A DNA stretch of 64,000 nt from Crotophaga sulcirostris (GCA_013397455.1 VYZB01000016.1:1143622-1207621), one strand, 5' to 3'; positions 11,501 through 22,670 are shown, counted from the first letter of the stretch. The notes: generated by a model from the sequence alone, not told the origin. Numbers and translations: made by a program.

Positions 11501-12906
11501 AGAGTAAATAATCAACCTAGCTGAGAAAAACTTTTAAGTTGAGAACTGATCTAATCAGCAAACAAAGTCTAGCATCTCTCTTGCAGACAGGCAATGTAAA
11601 GCTTTGGAAATAGGCACAACCATGCTCGCTCCAAGCAGTGGGCCATATTGCTGAATTATGGACTAGCTGCAATATTTTGTGAAAGAGGAATCAATCACAA
11701 CTGTTGAGAAAGTGGCAGTGAAGTACAGTGCATAAAAGCAGAACTAAAAATGTTCATATCTAGCCTGGTACAAATGAATCTGGCGAAAGGGCACTGACAA
11801 AAGTGGTGTCTCTATCTGAATCTGAGTCACTACCTCTGAATATATCGTTTAATAATGAAACATTGATGAAGTGATGTTCTTGTTAAGAGATATTGCAAAG
11901 GGTACATCAATGTTATACGATACTCTAAGAACTTAGTAGGGAACATGATTTATTCACTAGCTGAAAACATAAACACAAATCATACATGAGGGAAGCTCCA
12001 TGCCATTTCCTGCATCTGCCAAATGCGTGTGGAATGTTATCAACTCATATTTGACACCATGATGAAGTAGGATGTCATCTTTTGCCAATTCTGCTTTCAG
12101 CTACAGCAGCACACGTTGAAAGTAAGTGTGCTGTATGCAAAGAGCATTGCAACCCCGACCAGAATTTATTACTCCTGTGATGAGGGAATGCAGCTTGGAG
12201 TCTGTACTGAAACCTCATAAAGAGCAAGCCTGTGCCTTAAAGTTTATATACATTACTCATAAAATAACAATTATCTTCTGCAGAGGCTTTCATGCAAAAA
12301 TATCACATGCAGCACTCCGTGGGAATAATTTCTTTGGCTTGTCTTTACGGTCTGCCAAGTAACAAGATGAAATGAAGGCACACTGGTAGTAACATTTCAC
12401 ATCTGCGGGTTCAGAAACGAGTCCTGTTTGAGTCACCTTTGGGAGCGATGGGGAGCAGGCTGTGCCCCAGGACCCTGCACTCTGCCTGGGGCAGCAGCCC
12501 GGGCTCTCCCAGGAGCCGGAGCCCCGCGCTGACAGCCTCCCCCTTACCTTCCAGCTGCTCCTGCTCCCTGACGTCGCACGGGATGAACACGGTCCTCTGC
12601 GGCTCGAACTGCTCGTCCAGGGCCGCCTTGCTCTCCCGCCCGGCCTCCGAGTTGCGGTCCAGCAGCGCTACCTGAGCGCGGCGGGAGGGAAGGGCTGGAG
12701 CGGCGGACAGACACACGGACAGACGGCTGCCCCGCCGAGAGCCCAGCCCGGGGGCTGCCGCCAGCCGCTCCCGCGGGGCCCGGCTCCAGGGGAGGGGGGA
12801 AGGGGCGCCTTACCTTGGCGCCCTTGCCCAGCAGCGCCTGGACGAAAGCCCTGCCGATGCCCTGCGCCCCGCCGGTCACCAGCGCCACCTTCCCATTGAC
12901 GTGCAT
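8488..12906 (-). CDS. HPGD: 15-hydroxyprostaglandin dehydrogenase (NAD+), 5' part: coding exons 1-3
   Basis: The product is a cytosolic short-chain dehydrogenase/reductase that oxidises the 15-hydroxyl of prostaglandins with NAD+, which is the first step of their inactivation. The coding segments are join(12906..12814, 12671..12548, 8594..8488) on the minus strand. All three junctions keep frame (phases 0 and 1; exon 3 ends in phase 0), and every intron end seen is GT or AG. The 108 residues show the NAD+ loop TGGAQGIG (12-19), Asp36 after strand beta-2 (the NAD+-selecting acid), CDV (63-65), NNAGV (90-94) and Asn107, the first member of the Asn-Ser-Tyr-Lys tetrad known for this family. Ser138, Tyr151 and Lys155 would be encoded in exons left of the window. 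I identified it from memory of the human protein, which has the same segment lengths and nearly the same motifs, without an alignment run. The gene is cut by the window edge, not broken. Confidence 0.96.
8595..12547 (-). other. HPGD: HPGD intron 2 (3,953 bp)
   Basis: The intron runs from GTAAGG in the CpG island to TACTGTAG before exon 3 and is mostly AT-rich unique sequence. I see no coding exon in it, and no CR1. A moderately GC-richer patch at about 11190-11510 has overlapping open frames on the plus strand but no recognisable protein. A short CRE-half-site palindrome lies at 9623-9637. Confidence 0.85.
9623..9637. promoter_or_regulatory. Paired CRE half-sites as a palindrome in HPGD intron 2
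   Basis: ACGTCA, three bases (CTA) and TGACGT form an inverted repeat with six-base arms. Each arm is a CREB/ATF half-site extended by one base, but the 3-bp gap departs from the classic TGACGTCA site. Function is only a possibility. Confidence 0.25.
12548..12671 (-). CDS. HPGD: HPGD coding exon 2 (residues 32-72 plus first base of codon 73)
   Basis: The acceptor is CGCTCAG|GTAGCG and the donor GGAAG|GTAAGG. The 124 bp encode VALLDRN..., then [13 protein letters not shown] and EQEQLE. Asp36 and Asp64 are the adenosine-ribose and adenine contacts expected in an NAD+-specific short-chain dehydrogenase. [10 protein letters not shown] is identical to the human segment as I remember it. Position 37 is Arg where the human protein has Trp. 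Confidence 0.95.
12672..12813 (-). other. HPGD: HPGD intron 1 (142 bp)
   Basis: This is a very short GC-rich intron inside the CpG island, bounded by GTAAGG and CTCAG and rich in C and G runs. Frame is open across parts of it on both strands, which produces spurious ORFs. It holds no separate feature. Confidence 0.92.
12814..12906 (-). CDS. HPGD: HPGD coding exon 1 (residues 1-31)
   Basis: The exon opens with [20 protein letters not shown] and ends GKGAK before the donor AAG|GTAAGG. The start at 12906 is preceded by GCCGCC, a strong Kozak context with G at -3, and matches the family's N-terminus [12 protein letters not shown]. The Rossmann glycine loop TGxxxGxG falls at residues 12-19. An in-frame open stretch continues upstream without an ATG, so 12906 is the only sensible start. 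The human loop reads TGAAQGIG; here the first Ala is Gly. Confidence 0.96.
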
Positions 12907-12982
12907 GGCGGCCCCGCTCCTCCTGCTCCCGCCGCGCTGGAGCAACCTAGCGCCGTGTCACCTGCCCGGTCCCCTCCCTCCT

Positions 12983-13054
12983 TCACTCCCGCCCTCCCTT
13001 CTGCCCTCCTCCTCCTCCTCCTCCTCCTCTCGCTGCGCTGCTGCCGCGGCTCAT
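12983..13054 (-). CDS. Upstream ORF (23 codons) with a polyglycine tract in the presumed HPGD leader
   Basis: An ATG at 13054-13052, with A at -3, opens a 23-residue frame that starts MSRGSSAAR, runs through eight consecutive glycines encoded by the AGG/GGA repeat and stops at 12985-12983. The stop lies 76 nt before the HPGD start codon, and the frame differs from that of HPGD. If the transcript begins upstream of 13054, this uORF would be scanned first. Both its translation and its inclusion in the mRNA are unproven. Confidence 0.35.
   Translation of the reverse strand: MSRGSSAARGGGGGGGGQKGGRE
13005..13028 (+). repeat. (CCT)8 trinucleotide repeat
   Basis: There are eight perfect CCT units on the plus strand, read as AGG/GGA in the HPGD transcript direction. 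The repeat sits in the presumed 5' leader about 100 nt from the start codon, inside the upstream ORF. Confidence 0.95.
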
Positions 13055-13089
13055 TCTCTCCCGCGCCCCTCTCGTGCGAGCGGGAGCTG

Positions 13090-13130
13090 CCTGGGCGGGG
13101 GGAGCAGGGGCGGAGCGGGTGATTAAATCG
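13090..13130 (-). promoter_or_regulatory. HPGD: Candidate core promoter of HPGD: TTTAAT element and GC boxes
   Basis: On the minus strand a TATA-like TTTAAT lies at about 13127-13122, followed by CCGCCCC-type GC boxes (GGGCGGGG on the plus strand at 13093-13100 and GGGGCGG at 13107-13113). If TTTAAT is used, transcription would start near 13095 and the leader would be about 190 nt. CpG-island promoters often start at several sites, so this is an inference. Confidence 0.4.
13093..13119 (+). promoter_or_regulatory. Potential G-quadruplex in the HPGD promoter
   Basis: Four G runs (GGG, GGGGGG, GGGG, GGG) are separated by loops of 1, 4 and 6 bases on the plus strand, the template strand for HPGD, and lie next to the TTTAAT element. 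The pattern satisfies the usual G3+N1-7 rule. Folding is not shown. Confidence 0.5.
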
Positions 13131-13440
13131 TGCTCTGAGTGCCTGGGCGAGCCTCGGAGATCAAGGGCCAGAGAGGCGACCAGCTCCGGCCCCTCTTCAG
13201 CCCCCCGGGGAAGGGGTCCCGGGGCAGCTAAAGCTTCTTTCGGAGGGCGAAAAGAGCTTTTGCTCCTCCAGGAATCGCGTGAGAAGCGGCTTCGAGCTTT
13301 GGTAAGGGCTCTTGGCAGCTCCTGAGGCTCTGTGCGTTTGGGCTGGCCCAAGCTGTGTGAGCAGCAGGGTGAGGAATTGAAAGAAGGTTCAGTCTCCATA
13401 AAACAAACATATAGCCTTTTTTTTGTTTTGGTTTGGGTGG

Positions 13441-13454
13441 TTTTTTTTTTTTTT
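13441..13454 (+). repeat. T14 homopolymer
   Basis: Fourteen T residues follow a GT-rich stretch just outside the CpG island. Confidence 0.9.
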
Positions 13455-16400
13455 CACACTTCACAATACCCCGCCAGCCTTCTTCCCCTCGTTCTGCCAG
13501 TAGAATCAATTTGTATGAAAAAGCAGCCATTAAACATTATGGATCAAAATAAGTGTTCCCGAGAAATTTTCAGTTCTGTGGATAACAGAGCTCATACCTT
13601 AAAAAATATTTAGCCGCTTTTATGGTTTATAAGCCAAATTCTGCTACGTAATGTGAATAGTATGCTGTTAAAATTTGTTGATGCTAAGACATAGCATCAT
13701 TCAGCAGAAATAAGAGCAACCGTGATCTAAAAGCAGAAATCAATTTCCTTGTTCATTAACCTGTTACTAGAGATTCACGAATGTTGTCCTGTAGAAAATA
13801 TAACGTTGTGCAGCGTAGACAGGAAAAAACCACTGTTCCAGTCTTGAGGTCTATAAAAATATGTGCATCATGTGTGTGTGTATTGACTCACACTTGTCTT
13901 TTGGGTTCTCTTGTTTTCTCTTGCCTGGTGTGTTAGGTTTAATGTTTTTGCTCGTGCTTTCAAGGCCCTGAAACACTCAGACTTCATCTCTGTCATTAAT
14001 ATCTGCTGTCATTTTTCCTTGCTTCTTAGCAACAGTGTGCCTGTTTTGCCCTGTCTCTTAACCCAGCTGTCTGTTTTCTACCAGCCTGCCTTCGTGTATG
14101 GAATTCCATTCTTTTCTGTTAACTACAAGAATCAAATGATATTGCTCCTAACACCAGCAAACTGTTACAGAACCATTAAGGTAACTACGTTACCTAATTG
14201 AGTAAATTGAGTAACACAAGCTCTTGTTATTATAACCTTTGTCCTTAAAAATGTGAACTAATACAACCCAGCTGCTACATTGGATTGCAGCCATTTAGTT
14301 TTCCTAAAGACCATGATTCACAGTACTTCATAAAAGCAGTCAGAGTTGGCCTCTGGGATTAATGGTTTGTTTGAATACGATACCTTTATTTCTGGGAGGA
14401 CACAAATTGCTTTGGAGCTGTGAAATTTATGTCACCTAAACTGCCATGCCTAATGAGCTCTTTCCCAACCAGCTGAGCCAGCTTCCCTGAGATGTTGAGA
14501 GACAAGTACAATGCCAGGTCAAAGGCACATCCCGAGAACAGAATTACCACATGGGGACCTAACAACAGCATTACAGTGAAGCATTTCACCCTCAACCTAA
14601 CCCTGATAAACACCCCCCACCACCACCCCCTGCAACCTTTGGCCAAGTCATTATCAGCATCTGTCATGGTCTTGATTTCCATGATGTGTTAATATTTTTT
14701 TAAGAGTTCTATGCAAAGGAAAAGATCAATAAACCCCTCTGCGCTTCCAAACAGCTGTAGTTGGAATGACCTTTGGCAGCTTTTTTCTAAATTGTTGGTA
14801 ACTTGGCATGAATGTTAAGAACAATCTGGACTCTTTAGAAATCTTGGAATGTTTTAAAATCTGAGCATACACGCTGTTTCCCTAAAACAAATCTTATACG
14901 TCTGTGTTGCAAAGATTAGCTTGGTTGAATATAATCCTGGGTATCATAGGTAGAAATAGGGTGATGACACATCTTGCAAGATGGCAAAAAAAAGGCTCCG
15001 CATCGATACCCATAAACTTGGCAAAATCTATTTGAAATTAGAGACAGTGTTCCTAGCTAGAACAGTATGTGCCAATCCTCCAGATGCAGGAGGAAGTAGC
15101 AGAAGCATGGCTCTGTGATTTACCCCTGGAGCCAGCAGAAGTTGCTTGACCGTAAGGGATGTGTGTGCTCTGCTCCTTCAAACCACACTGAATTTGCTAC
15201 CAACTCACTACACACACTCTTAAGAACTTCGTTGCAACATACTCCTTTACTGCCCCAGGTTTGTAATATGACCAACCACATGAAAGATTGTTGCCCATAG
15301 GAAAAAGCTCTTAGTAGACATTCACATTGTTATAAATCCATTTAGTATTTTCATGGTCTTGCTGAAACATGAGAGGATATTTAGTAGGTTTTTTTTCCTC
15401 CATAATTCATAAATTGACAGTTTTTGAACCTTGCCTTCATTTTTCATGAGAGCTTTCATAGAAACATGACTTCCACTTTTTAATACTTCAGTGATCCACC
15501 TTTTGAGATAATATATCCTTAAGAATAATCAGTACCTAACTTCATCTAAAAAGTTGGCAGAGCTGTCATAATGGGCAGTAACATGCTATAAATGATGTAT
15601 CTTCCTAAGTGGCCAGCTAACAGAAGGCTGAGTATATGCTTTGGGTACCTTATTCTGTGTGTGAGAGAAGCTGACATACTCATTGAAGAAAATGGGAGAC
15701 AGTTAAAAATTATGTTGCATTATTCAATGGTAGATTCAAACCAAATCAGATCACATTCATGATTTTTTTTTCACTGAAAGGTGCATTAACACTTGCCCTA
15801 AGGGTTTGTTATCCAATATGTTCACTGAAAAAAAAAAAATCACAAACAGCAATTATCTGAAATCACAGGCATGAAAAGGAATTACTTGTCTCTCAAACAT
15901 TTATGGAGTCATTTAATTCCTTTCTGTTCAAAGTTAAGAAATAACAATATTACTAAATAATGTCTTAGACGCTGAAGCTGTTCAGATTAAATCTTTCACA
16001 CACATCCCTTGCTAAGAGTGCAATGCTGAGTGCATACTACCATTTGCATATTACTTGTGTGCAGAATGTGATTTCATTTAGTATTTTCTAGTAGGCCTTT
16101 TGGCTAGCTATGCAATGTCTTTTTTGCTTCCCTTTTACAGCTGTGGTGCTTCCTCTTCCATTTCCCTCCATTTACTTACATCTATTCTTTTCCACAGCCC
16201 ATGGCTTATGCTCCACCGTTCTGCACAGAGCACAGTGGCATCAAAGCATGAAGAGACTCGCAGGTGTTTTTAATCTGTTTTTGTAAAGGAGGCAGGAACA
16301 TGATCTTTCTCAGAGGTCCACAACTCTGTTCATTCAAAAACAATTTTTCAAAAAGCAACCCATGCCTCATTTTTTTACAATTTCTTCATATCCTGCAAGT

Positions 16401-17244
16401 TGTTATTCAAGTTGCTATGAAAACTAAATAAACGATCTCACACCTGGAAATAATTTATCAGGTAATGGAGGAGGACAGTCAAATACAGCTATCACAGCAT
16501 GCGTGCTTTGGTATGTAGTTTCGTGCATTTCCCAAATTTCTACTGAGAATAATGGGTGGAAAACAAAGCTAGAGAATTGCCTCAAATGTCAACATTTGCA
16601 CGGAGCAGTTAAAAGACAGATTTGAAGTCATAATATGGTGTGATCAAATCTTCCTTAACAAGAAACTTAAGAGTTCAGCATGTATAAGACAATTTACCAT
16701 GTCCAAGAATGTTTTTTGTAATGCAATTTCTGTATGATCTTTCTGTTTGCTGCAAATTAGAAAGGCAGTAATTACTGCATAAGAAGATGAGATTTTACAG
16801 CAAAACTTTATTTCAGATATTATACCTTCCTGTGTATACAAAATAATTCAAGACAGATAGACTGGCTGCCAGTAATGTCAAACTAACTTAGATGGCAAGA
16901 AACGGAATGAACAAGAGGCTCAGAGATTTGCCAAAATGCATTTTTACAGCACAGCATCATTTTAGTCCATGCTAGAGCAGTGGCTAGATCATTTTTCTCA
17001 TCCAGGAAGTATGTGGACAAAAATGTCATGTAGTTCAGGAAAAGAAGAAAACTCAGGATCCAGCAAAGCAGAGTATAGCAAAATAGATATGAAAAATCTA
17101 CTACTAGAACTCATACTATATGAGTTATTCAAGATGTCAAGACTTCCATAGTGAGATCTGGAGGAAGACAGTATAAAGCAAACAGCTCTGTCATCATCTG
17201 TCTTTTCAAAAGTAGTGGTCAGAATCGGAGAAAGCATAATGTGA

Positions 17245-17272
17245 TTTTTTTTTGTTTTTTTTTGTTTTTTTT
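17245..17272 (+). repeat. (T9G)-type decamer tandem
   Basis: The sequence reads T9 G T9 G T8, nearly three copies of a ten-base unit. It is simple low-complexity DNA. Confidence 0.9.
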
Positions 17273-19837
17273 CAAAATGAGTAGTAGCAATTACATTTAG
17301 TAGTGTTGACAGAATAGAAATGAAATTTAATGCCATAGCAGTATAGGCAAATAAAAAGGCTTGGTTTAGTAGTGTAAGGAGGATCATAAAATGAAGACTA
17401 GATCACTTTACTTTATAAAGTGGAAAAGGGAAGACACTGAAGACATTAAAAAGGGAAAGAGAGGTAACAGAGGCGATGACTGGTTTTTACATCACCTTTA
17501 ACTGGCATTAAAGGAGAAGGAATGTGAAGAGTTAGAGAACTTGCTGTCACCTTGCTGAAGTGACACGAAGTTGATTGAAGCTACTGCAACTGAAAGAAAG
17601 GTTTTGGCATAAAGAAAACTTATTGGATAATATCTAGTGAAGAGGGGGTAGGCAATAGCTGCCTAAGAAGCTGAGGAGGAGGAGATTTAGGAATCCAGTC
17701 TTCAGAGAGGCTTTATAGCTGTCCAGTTTGCCTTTCCTTAGTCAAAACCCTACTGTCATACTCAACACTGCTGCAGCCTAAATCTTAAGCATCACAGTGG
17801 TAAATATTTTTAATCCCTTTTGCTGCACATAGGCCAAATAACTGGGGAACAATAAGCTGCTAATGTTTCACCTTAGATACTTAATGCTTTTAAAGAAATA
17901 ATACAAAACTAGCAAACAACTCAAAGCAATTAAGGTAACACATTGCTCCACAAGGAGTAGTATTATTTAAATCACTTCTTAAAAGTCACAAAATAATTTA
18001 GGGAATATGGGGTTAATTCTATGCCTGAGAACCAATGGCACATTTGAAAAAACGTGGTCTACTGGAAGAACGAGAACACGAGCAGAAGTGTGTACAGCTA
18101 GGGCAGTACAGACCTTGCTAGGAAGGCAGTTCTGCAAGGTCTTAAACCTCCCAAGGGTCGAGCCAGGCTCTAAATGAATAAGGAAGGCTTCAGCATTAAA
18201 GCATGCCCTGCCCTTTCTCTATCTGATATAATTATAGGAGAACCTTTAAAACCCTGTATTTGGCACTGACTTTAAACACCACAGCAGTGTGGCAGCTGGC
18301 AGTAAAAACAAAACAAAAATATGTGAACTCCTCCCATGCCTGTTGCAACTTTGGCAATACACTATGTGAAAGGCTGTCTATCCTATTCATTTGATTATCA
18401 ACTTATCGAGCAATGCAATTATCATTTGGAAAGAAATTCTTGTAGGCTTACACTCAAACTGTAAAAAGCTCCTTAAAAAGATAGTGCAACTAGCTTGGTG
18501 CTATGAAATACCCAAAACTGAATCAGAAACTGAGGAACAACAACAAATTATATAAAACTATCAGAATTGAATTCTTAATTTCTTACAGAAATGTAACTGC
18601 TGGTAATAGTTGGAGAAAATACAAAACCAACACATAAATCTTTCTTTCAGACATGATCAATATAACCTTAAATGTAAATATTAAAAATAGCAGCAGTTAT
18701 TTTAAAAAAATATCTATTTAAAAATGTAATAAAGTACTTCTATGTCAAAGGGCAAACCATAACTACTACTTAATATTTAAGCCAGTAGCCTGTTTTGTGA
18801 TGTATTTTAACTATTACAAGTTTACAGTCAGTTACTGGATATTATTTCTGATCATTTAAAATGTTTACAACTATAAAATAAACTACATATGCTAGTCATT
18901 GGAGTATAATGTATTATGGGCTTTCTAATTGAGATTTTCAGATGCGTCTTGACTTACAAAGGAATGTTCAAGGTTTTAACATTCTTATCTATGCAGCTTG
19001 GTAAAAGAAGAACATTATGCTAGTATAAGTACCTTTATTTTTTATTAATGTAGCCACACTCATCCTTCTGTCCAGATTAAAAGCTCTAACTGAAATATTG
19101 AATACAAATCTATGTGGATATCAGGCATCACCTGCATATGCTGGATTCATTTGCTCAGACCTACAAATTAGTTCCTGTTTGTGTAATTGTGTTCACTTCA
19201 CAGGACCAATAGGAAGAAACTGAAATCCTCAAAGTAATTACTGAACTAAGTTCAAATTGGCCATATATATTGGTTATATGGAAATTTTACCAGTAAGTAC
19301 ATTCCTCTAAGACAATATAAATAACTGGATATCTCTCTTCCATTTTATATTTCTGTTATCCAAACATGAAGAAATATACTTCTATTTTCAGAATTAAAGA
19401 CATCAGAAAGCCTTTCTTGCTACTGGAAAAATTTCATATTTAACTACGTTATGAAACTAAACCTGAACCTAAACCTTCTGACATAGTTTTGCTGGGATGG
19501 TAAACCTATAATAGATTGCAAAAAAAATTATGTGAAGCCACACAAATAAGTGTTCCAAGATTTTCAAAAGTCATATAAAAACAGAATACACAACCATACC
19601 AAATATGGTAACATATTTGGCTGTTTAATAAGGCCACTAGCATGTCATTTTAAATCACAACACAGAAAATCTAATAAAGAATTATTATAAAATAAATGAG
19701 GACCTGGAATTTTAGAATGCCTTATGCAAAGGGAGATACAAAACACACCATTAAGGTTGTACTGTGAAGCAAATCAAACAATTTATTTGAGATGTCACAA
19801 CAGATTCAAACTAACTCTTTTTCACAATGCGGCATCT

Positions 19838-20303
19838 GCTGTGCTGGGTCCAGTTCTGGATTTCCCAGTTCAAAAGAGACATGAATATGCTGGAGCAGGT
19901 TCAGCAAAGAGCCACTAAGATAATTAAGGGACTGGAGCATCTAATGTATAAGGAGACACTGCAATAGCTGGGACTGTTCAGCCTGGAGAAGACAAGGCTG
20001 AAGGGGATCTCAACAATATGTGTAAGTACCTGATAGGAGGATGTAAAGAAGACACGGCCAAAATCAGTGGTGCCCCGTGACAGGACAATTGACAACAACC
20101 AAAAAGTGAAACTCGGTAAATTCCCCTTAAAAAACAGAAAAAACTTTTGTCCTGTGAGTGTGGTTCAGCACTGGAGCATGTTGCCTAGAGAGCTTGTGAA
20201 GTCTCCACCCTCGAATGGATGGGCACAGATTTGAGCAAACTGCTCTAAGTAATTCTGTTTGAGCAGGGGCGTTGTGGACTCAACATTCTGTGATTCTGTG
20301 AGT
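19838..20303 (+). mobile_element. CR1 LINE, degraded 3' fragment
   Basis: A recognisable CR1 order is present: CTGTGCTGGGTCCAGTTCTGG, a GAGCAGGTTCAGCAAAGAGC block, GGGACTGTTCAGCCTGGAGA, AAGGCTGAAGGGGATCTC, a CACTGGAGCATGTTGCC block and a terminal CATTCTGTGATTCTGTGA octamer tail. Several indels break all reading frames, so this is an older copy than the one at 4790. Confidence 0.88.
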
Positions 20304-22544
20304 ACCACAAGGACAATTTCCAGAGCACTTGATATTATCAAGCTAAATCACCACCTAGTAGATTAAAATACATGCAAATATTTTTTGCTTATAGTTTAAT
20401 GTTTAATATGAAGGTAAGTATGATTAGACTATAAAGCCTTCCAGTGCACAAAAGTGTTAAGGCCATAAATATGCTATAAACAAGCACAACTGATTTCTTA
20501 CTGATGTAATATTGTACATTTACATTTGCAGGGAAACCTGAGATCACTTTGCAGAAACAAAGAAGGAAAGAGGTTTACTTGGCCACTTTTTTCAGAAAAT
20601 GGCTTTTACTGAAGCAGTACAAACATACAATGAACTTTCGAACATGCATCACAGCAACTAAAAGTTGTTCAACAAAGCAATTCACTCACTTATTTCAAAC
20701 TAGAAAAGTAATTGATTACAGTTGTGAAGAAACTTTGCTAATAAAGTGTGCTGGGTTAACTGAAAACTCCATGTGAGGCTTCCTTACTTAGGAAGCTGCC
20801 TTGCTTTGCAATGTGTGTATTGTCCAGATGAGCCCCTAATACATACTGTATTCTGCTGTGGAAGACGAGTCAGCCAATTTCTGACAGAAAACCAATGGAT
20901 ACACTGTTTTTAAAGCTTTCACATTTTCCGGTTAGTAGTTACACTACAGAATTTAAAAAAAAAACTCAAAATTTTTTTTGACTAATTCCATCTTGAGGTG
21001 AATCAGACAGCAGCTGGCAGCAAAAACAGTTTAACCTTATTTCAGCTCATATATGCACATTCATAAAAAGAATGGTATGGAAAGATTAAGGTCATGTATG
21101 TCTATGAACTAGGGACAATAAAAAAGACTTCCGGTAAATATTTGTTCATGCATTGAAAATACTGCAGTGCACAAACTTTTTTTTAACTTTAGTTTAGAAA
21201 CTATATTATTTTTAACTTTCACAATTATAGATCTTCATGTAAGAAAACTTTATATCTGGGTAACTATAAATAGGGTCGGTAGCACAACCTAAGAATTCTC
21301 ATTAGAATTAGTCCACTTAAAATGATTCATAATTCTACCATATCAAAAGTAAGAAATTGTCACATCAGATGTTTTCTTCAAGTTGGACATCAGTAATTAT
21401 CATGAATATCAGTAATGATAAGATTTCTTTCAGCAAAATGAATGTTTTTCATTCTGAATTGTTTTGTGATTGCTTATTTGGGCTTTGTATTCTATTAGTT
21501 GTGTTATGCCACAGTGTAGTTCCTATGATATAGAGTATTTCTCGATATATTTCAATTTCTTAGAGTTTTTTTCCCCTAAATTTCCAACTTCATATTCCAT
21601 GAATAACTGTGAAATGACCTGGCTATGAATTCCTTTGTAGTGATAAAAGTAGCTGTGAAATGTGAGAATTTTTCCATAAAATTGAACTTCAGATTCTCAG
21701 CCGTTCTAGTCAGCGGTTTTTAAGACTGGTTAGACAAATGTGTTTAGATGGATTGTCTACCTGATGAACAAGTAAAGATACTACTAGACTGCATTCCCAT
21801 GAGTGAAACGTCCATTCAATCCATAATCAATCAATAATTTTTAATGGCTTCCAGTTATTGCGTTTTCTTTTGCTTTAAATCACGAAGATCCCAGAAGGTA
21901 CCAAAGCATGTGCTGTACAAATGTTTATTAAACATACCAGGATCTTATAAAAATGTAATCCTCCCAGTTTTGGAGAGAAATTTTGTGTTGGCTTGTGAAT
22001 TGCAGTCTAGGTGTAAAGAGCTATGTAATTCATTTCTAAGCTGCTGAGATAGCAAAATCTATAAGGCAATTTACAGTATTGCAACAGAAGTCTTCAACAG
22101 AGTTTAATTAAAGTATTATGGTGATCTGAAGATATTCATGATCCAGCACTGAAATTAGAGAAATCCACATCAACAGAACTTTTTCTCTGGCTCATGATGC
22201 CAGTTGTCACTGTTATGCAAATATATATATCACGTGTATAAATCTACTGTTAATGACCAAAATACAAAATGGTTGTTTAACCACATCCAAGTAAGTGATG
22301 CAATGCCAAAATCTGAGGCACCTAATCCCAGCTGGTTGATTCAGGTCACTTAAGTGAAGCATTCTATACATGAGCTTTCTATATAGTTCATGGAGAGAAT
22401 GAAGTAGGTGATGAGAAGAAACTTTTCTGCCGAGCTGCTTAGAACTTGCGAGTAAGAACACGAAGCATCACATAGGGCTGAGTCCTGTGGTTCTGGTGTC
22501 TGTTCATTTGGCTCCAGCAACCATTCTTAGCATCAGTGTCAAAC
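20304..22544. other. Intergenic, nothing recognised
   Basis: This is AT-rich unique-looking sequence between two CR1 fragments. Only short open frames are present, without protein-like features. Confidence 0.6.
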
Positions 22545-22670
22545 TACAAAGGAGTATCTGGATGAGGCACTCAGTGCCATGGTTTAGGTGATGAGATGGT
22601 GTTAGTGTTGGCTTATAGGTTGGACTTGATGATCTCAGAGGTCCCTTCCAACCTAAAAAAAAAAAAAAAA
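22545..22670 (+). mobile_element. Short CR1 3' tail ending in an A-run
   Basis: GGCACTCAGTGCCATGGTTTAG, GATGGTGTTAGTGTTGG and TTGGACTTGATGATCTCAGAGG are CR1 3'-end blocks, ending TTCCAACC. Instead of the usual ATTCTRTG octamers, the tail is followed at 22655-22670 by sixteen A residues and further A-rich sequence. Only about 110 bp of the element remain. Confidence 0.85.
22655..22670 (+). repeat. A16 homopolymer after a CR1 tail
   Basis: Sixteen A residues directly follow the CR1 3' end at 22654 and are followed by TAAATAAGAAAAAAAAATA-type sequence. Confidence 0.92.

Larger units (their letters stand above)
12430..13330. promoter_or_regulatory. CpG island at the HPGD 5' end
   Basis: Dense CG dinucleotides and high GC start near 12430 and fade by about 13330, against AT-rich flanks. 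The island covers exon 2, intron 1, exon 1, the 5' leader and the proximal promoter. The edges were judged by eye. It is the only strong CpG island in the window, and it marks the HPGD promoter and possibly a divergent start on the plus strand. Confidence 0.9.
13331..19837. other. HPGD upstream intergenic region, no gene seen
   Basis: The sequence is AT-rich with simple T runs. The longest open frames (14386-14682 minus, 98 codons; 16998-17387 minus, 129 codons) do not resemble known proteins, and the latter runs through the T9G tract. No CR1 was recognised. The first kilobases may carry HPGD distal promoter elements. Confidence 0.6.

Noticed and set aside
11167..11507. Overlapping plus-strand frames of 96 and 67 codons in intron 2
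   Set aside because: The patch is slightly GC-richer than its surroundings, but the translations resemble no protein and lack exon boundaries.
12439..13399. Many long overlapping open frames on both strands in the CpG island
   Set aside because: GC-rich DNA has few stop codons. Apart from HPGD exons 1-2 and the small uORF, these frames are low-complexity shadows (Pro-, Ser-, Arg- and Gly-rich).
14386..14692. Minus-strand 98-codon frame containing a CAFDLALYLSLNISGKLAQL segment
   Set aside because: It has a vaguely protein-like look but no recognised family, no splice signals that fit, and an overlapping frame on the other strand.
16998..17387. 129-codon minus-strand open frame
   Set aside because: It runs through the T9G simple repeat, which yields a lysine-rich tract, and shows no domain or splice context.
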